From assembly GCA_020061995.1 (NCBI GenBank), contig JAGUXE010000203.1, positions 1-8,206 of the forward strand: 8,206 nucleotides of DNA, written 5' to 3'. The stretch's first letter is position 1. Every line of letters starts with the position of its first letter. Source of the DNA: Ignavibacteriales bacterium (lineage in GTDB: Bacteria; Bacteroidota; Ignavibacteria; Ignavibacteriales; Ignavibacteriaceae). Below are positions 6,401-8,206 of this stretch, piece after piece. Position numbers and translations under genes: made by a program. The notes below the pieces were generated by a model. It saw only the letters and a program-made list of their open reading frames with translations, was not told the DNA's origin and made no database searches.

Positions 6401-7111
6401 TCATAAATACCCCAAAGCATTAGAATCAATAATTCTTAAATTCGATGTGATTAATTTTTTCTCATCTATGTTCTTTGATTTAACCTCAAAGAGTCCTTGC
6501 CACTGATTCCTAATTGAATTTTCAATACACTCTATCGGATTGGGTTGTTCACTTAAAAACTCTATCTGTTTCTTTATTGTTAAAAGTTTCATTTTTTTTC
6601 TGATACTCGTTCGGTACTTAATCCAATCTTCAAAAGCATTAATAAACTCTATTGTGTGGAGATGCTTTGGGAGTATATCTAAAAAAGAAAAATTCACTTT
6701 CTTTATGTTTTCTTTTATTTCTTTCTTTGTCACTCTTTTGGGAACTCTAACCGTCAACTTTTTGGGAACTCCACCGTCACTCTTTTGGGAACACCCTAAT
6801 TCCCAAGTCTCGTAATTTTTATTCAAAGCGATTGTCCTTCCTTGCATGTGCGAGTCAGATACCTGAACTGCTAAGATGTTCTTCCTAACAAGATTTTTTA
6901 TTGAATCTCCGATATGCTGAAAACCAATCCCGGTTGCTTTCGAAATAAACCTAACAGATAATTCCTTTTCTTTGCGATTAAAACCATAGGTATATCGTAT
7001 CACGATAAGTATGATTTTCATTTCTCTAAGTTTGAAATTACTTCTAAGAATTACATCGTATAACTCATTCGCTATTTTAGTAAATCCATTTTCAGTTTGT
7101 GGGCTCGCCAT
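6401..7111 (-). CDS. Phage replication protein O-like initiator
   Basis: This 236-aa protein is the likely origin-binding initiator of the element. Residues about 6-95 match the N-terminal domain of phage replication protein O, a winged helix that binds origin iterons: 'ENGFTKIANELYDVIL', 'KLREMKIILIVIRYTYGFNRKEKEL', then an 'ISKATGIGFQHIGDSIKNL' helix-turn-helix and 'VRKNILAV'. A linker (about 100-138) is encoded by the iteron-bearing DNA. A C-terminal domain (about 150-211) with 'FINAFEDWIKYR' and 'SIRNQWQGLFEVK' is of the type found in many phage replication initiators. The ATG at 7109-7111 abuts the TAA of the upstream gene; the ribosome site is weak, suggesting coupling. By analogy with lambda O it would melt the origin and hand over to the helicase, here the fused primase-helicase encoded downstream. 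Family assignment is confident; partner choice is inference. Confidence 0.88.
   Translation of the reverse strand: MASPQTENGFTKIANELYDVILRSNFKLREMKIILIVIRYTYGFNRKEKELSVRFISKATGIGFQHIGDSIKNLVRKNILAVQVSDSHMQGRTIALNKNYETWELGCSQKSDGGVPKKLTVRVPKRVTKKEIKENIKKVNFSFLDILPKHLHTIEFINAFEDWIKYRTSIRKKMKLLTIKKQIEFLSEQPNPIECIENSIRNQWQGLFEVKSKNIDEKKLITSNLRIIDSNALGYL
6729..6806 (+). repeat. Iteron array, probable replication origin inside the initiator gene
   Basis: Three direct repeats of a 17-bp core are present. GTCACTCTTTTGGGAAC occurs at 6729-6745 and, identically, at 6776-6792; a middle copy, GTCAACTTTTTGGGAAC, at 6753-6769 differs at three adjacent bases. Start-to-start spacing is 24 and 23 bp, about two helical turns. 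Spacers are also alike (TCTAACC, TCCACC). An inverted partial copy, TTCCCAA at 6800-6806, faces TTGGGAA at 6785-6791. A strongly AT-rich, strand-asymmetric stretch (about 6671-6728) borders the array on the side toward the 3' end of the gene. The layout is that of the lambda origin in gene O. The first and third copies are read in different codon frames of the host gene, which argues that the DNA itself is selected. Confidence 0.75.
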
Positions 7112-7345
7112 TTATTCAACCGGAGATTCGGAAAACTGATTAATTAATTCGGTTTTTTCTGCTTCGTTTTCAACTTCATTCAGAGCAAAAACTAAATCGA
7201 GTAAAGATAAAATTTGAATTTGGTAATTATTTATCTGCTCTTGGAGATAACTTTTTACAACTGGATTCGATATAGGAGTTAAGCTTTGTTCTAAATTTTC
7301 GGTTTGAAGTAGACTCTTTTTGAGACCTTCATATAATGCTTCCAT
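7112..7345 (-). CDS. Small acidic helical protein, unknown function (77 aa)
   Basis: A 77-aa acidic protein predicted to be mostly helical, with heptad-like leucines (LYEGLKKSLLQTENLEQSL; YQIQILSLLDLVFALNEV) and an acidic end (ENEAEKTELINQFSESPVE). I recognise no family. Start ATG (7343-7345) follows the previous stop by one base, with AGG five bases before it, and its own TAA directly abuts the initiator ATG. It is therefore a link in a tightly packed operon and is likely produced with the initiator. There is no membrane segment or signal peptide. Coiled-coil dimerisation is plausible. A regulator or partner of the initiator would fit the position, but nothing shows it. Confidence 0.7.
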   Translation of the reverse strand: MEALYEGLKKSLLQTENLEQSLTPISNPVVKSYLQEQINNYQIQILSLLDLVFALNEVENEAEKTELINQFSESPVE

Positions 7346-7346
7346 T

Positions 7347-7748
7347 TTATCCTACCTTCCCGAATAAAGTTTCCGGCATCAATAGAGATTCATAACTGAG
7401 AGCTTTATCTTTTCCATAAAGGTCAATCGGTAAGAAAATTTGAGCCTCGAACCCTTGTTTTTGGAACTGCCAAAATTTCCCAAAATGGATGAAATAATTT
7501 CTTGTAGTGATCAACTTTGTTTTATTTAGAGTGATTTCTATCCATCTGAAAGGAATTCGATCAGATTTCAGAAGTTCGTTAGATATAGCCAAAGCATTAA
7601 GTTTTTTGAACACATGCTTTGATTGTCTTGTACAGAAGAAACGACCTTCACCCGAAGTCTCAAGAGACCCTAAAGTCCTGGTCTCGAATGGTAAAACTTG
7701 TTTGAGAATATAAAGATTACTCTCTCTTGTGGGGATGATTTGTATCAT
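7347..7748 (-). CDS. Hypothetical protein, first gene of the replication operon (133 aa)
   Basis: A 133-aa basic protein of mixed alpha/beta pattern without recognised domains. Visible pieces are an N-terminal 'MIQIIPTRESNLYILKQVLP', a Ser/Gly-rich turn with 'TSGEGRFFCTRQSK', a beta-like 'PFRWIEITLNKTKLITTRNY', and 'FGKFWQFQKQGF'. The start ATG (7746-7748) is well supported by GAGGTG about five bases upstream. It is the first gene after a 180-bp non-coding stretch with operator-like palindromes, so it probably heads the operon leading to the initiator and primase-helicase. The coding frame is clean and long for AT-rich DNA, so it is very likely real. Function is unknown; early phage or plasmid genes in this position include regulators and recombination accessories, but no motif supports either. 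Confidence 0.75.
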   Translation of the reverse strand: MIQIIPTRESNLYILKQVLPFETRTLGSLETSGEGRFFCTRQSKHVFKKLNALAISNELLKSDRIPFRWIEITLNKTKLITTRNYFIHFGKFWQFQKQGFEAQIFLPIDLYGKDKALSYESLLMPETLFGKVG

Positions 7749-7751
7749 TTT

Positions 7752-7818
7752 GTCACCTCATTTAAATTTTGCCTGACAGGTGAGCAATTAAGGGTGACGG
7801 CTTAATACCCTATCAGGC
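7752..7818 (-). promoter_or_regulatory. Nested inverted repeats upstream of the operon (operator or leader hairpin)
   Basis: GCCTGACAGG (7771-7780) is complementary to CCTATCAGGC (7809-7818) with one mismatch. Inside, ATTAAG (7787-7792) pairs with CTTAAT (7801-7806). Each outer arm is itself a near-palindrome, CCTGACAGG and CCTATCAGG, as expected of two copies of one repressor site about 37 bp apart. GTCACC at 7752-7757, within the ribosome-site region, is also complementary to GGTGAC at 7793-7798, so an alternative fold could hide the ribosome site. No strong -35/-10 pair is evident; TATTAA just beyond the right arm (minus strand) is the best -10 candidate. Either a double operator or a regulatory RNA hairpin is possible. 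Confidence 0.5.
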
Positions 7819-7888
7819 ATAAAAAAATATTTGATTTACCGCCGAACCTAAATAAATGCTCAGCGAAAATTAAAGAATGGATTTTCTG

Positions 7889-7921
7889 ATTGGGGGAATC
7901 GGAAATATTCCGACTCCCAAT
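7889..7921 (-). terminator. Strong stem-loop after the right-edge gene, possible terminator
   Basis: ATTGGG (7889-7894) pairs with CCCAAT (7916-7921), and TCGGAA (7899-7904) with TTCCGA (7908-7913) around a three-base loop. This gives 12 pairs with a small internal loop. It begins 8 bp past the stop codon of the truncated gene, where a transcript end would be expected before the next operon. On the minus strand it is followed by CAGAAAATCC, not by a T-run, so rho-independent termination is not clear. It may instead protect a transcript 3' end. Confidence 0.45.
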
Positions 7922-7929
7922 ATCGGTAA

Positions 7930-8206
7930 TTATTTTTTTTTATGTTTTATATTGTTGAGGTAGTAGTTGTAATTTTTTGCCTCAGATATAATTTTTTTAT
8001 CATTCCAGTGCAACTTGTTTTTTGATGAATAGTTTTTTACTACATTTCGATTGCTCAGTTGCCTACCGGTTTTTAAATAATGCTCTTCATTTATTTTATC
8101 GCATTCTGTATAAAAATGTAGCTGTTCTGGAGAAACCTTGTTTCCTTCACGAAGTCCTTTGACACGCTTCTTTAATTCTTGAATGTTTATTTCCTTTTCT
8201 TCTAAA
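7930..8206 (-). CDS. Partial hypothetical protein, N-terminus beyond right edge
   Basis: A minus-strand frame is open from the right edge to a TAA at 7930-7932, giving 91 visible C-terminal residues. No methionine occurs in the visible part, so the start lies beyond the window. The segment is rich in Lys, Asn and Glu: a helical, coiled-coil-like part (LEEKEINIQELKKRVKGLRE), then 'VSPEQLHFYTECDKINEEHY', 'LKTGRQLSNRNVVKNYSSKN', an aromatic 'KLHWND' and a poly-lysine end (HKKK). I do not recognise a family; a nucleic-acid-binding tail would fit the charge. A stem-loop just after the stop and the following 180-bp non-coding stretch suggest that it belongs to a separate transcript from the replication operon. 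Confidence 0.65.
   Translation of the reverse strand, partial: LEEKEINIQELKKRVKGLREGNKVSPEQLHFYTECDKINEEHYLKTGRQLSNRNVVKNYSSKNKLHWNDKKIISEAKNYNYYLNNIKHKKK

Noticed and set aside
6540..6815. Plus-strand open frame of 91 codons, hydrophobic and membrane-like
   Set aside because: It lies antisense inside the initiator gene; the phenylalanine-rich sequence is the mirror of lysine/glutamate codons on the other strand and it crosses the iterons.
7461..7490. TTTTTGGAACTGCC, similar to part of the iteron, within the 133-aa gene
   Set aside because: Only a partial match, not repeated locally and better explained as coding sequence.
3143..8206. CRISPR array, toxin-antitoxin pair or known defence cassette
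   Set aside because: No regular repeat-spacer pattern is present, and none of the small proteins shows toxin, antitoxin, nuclease or other defence motifs; the recognisable genes are for replication.

Overview
The window looks like a chromosome-to-mobile-element junction in a low-GC bacterium of the Ignavibacteria / Chlorobi-Bacteroidetes group. The main clue is the C-terminus of the large gene at 219-2636. It carries a type IX secretion sorting domain of the kind common in Ignavibacteria, with 'FQNYPNPFN', 'LVNEEK', 'LPSGVYFYQL' and a final 'KMILLK'. Recognisable Shine-Dalgarno sites precede many genes.

Layout. (1) 1-3068 is ordinary host sequence: a secreted phosphodiester glycosidase-like protein on the minus strand, a good sigma-70-type promoter in front of it, and non-coding flanks with structured inverted repeats. 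(2) 3069-3142 is a tRNA-Arg(TCG) on the plus strand. (3) From the 3' end of that tRNA to the right edge, every gene lies on the minus strand and the content is phage/plasmid-like. This is most simply read as one end of an element integrated at the tRNA. The other end, and any integrase, would lie beyond 8206, so its identity as phage, satellite or integrative plasmid is open.

The element's visible part is mainly a compact replication operon read right to left: a 133-aa unknown protein, a 77-aa acidic protein, a lambda O-like replication initiator, a tiny 37-48 aa protein missed by simple ORF calling, a 599-aa primase-helicase fusion (AEP-type primase, PriCT-like linker, DnaB-family RecA motor), three small helical proteins sharing a short coiled-coil motif, and an excisionase-like HTH protein next to the tRNA that seems to have its own promoter. 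Genes abut or overlap (TAATG, ATGA), indicating translational coupling.

The most informative signal is a set of three direct repeats of a 17-bp sequence (two copies identical) inside the initiator gene at 6729-6792, with an inverted partial copy and an AT-rich flank. Two identical copies are read in different codon frames, so the DNA rather than the protein is conserved. The arrangement matches the lambda origin inside gene O. I infer that 6401-7111 contains the element's replication origin, that the initiator binds it, and that the downstream primase-helicase is the element's own priming and unwinding machine. Upstream of the operon (7752-7818) is a nested inverted repeat that looks like an operator or leader hairpin. 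A second gene, cut by the right edge, ends at 7930.
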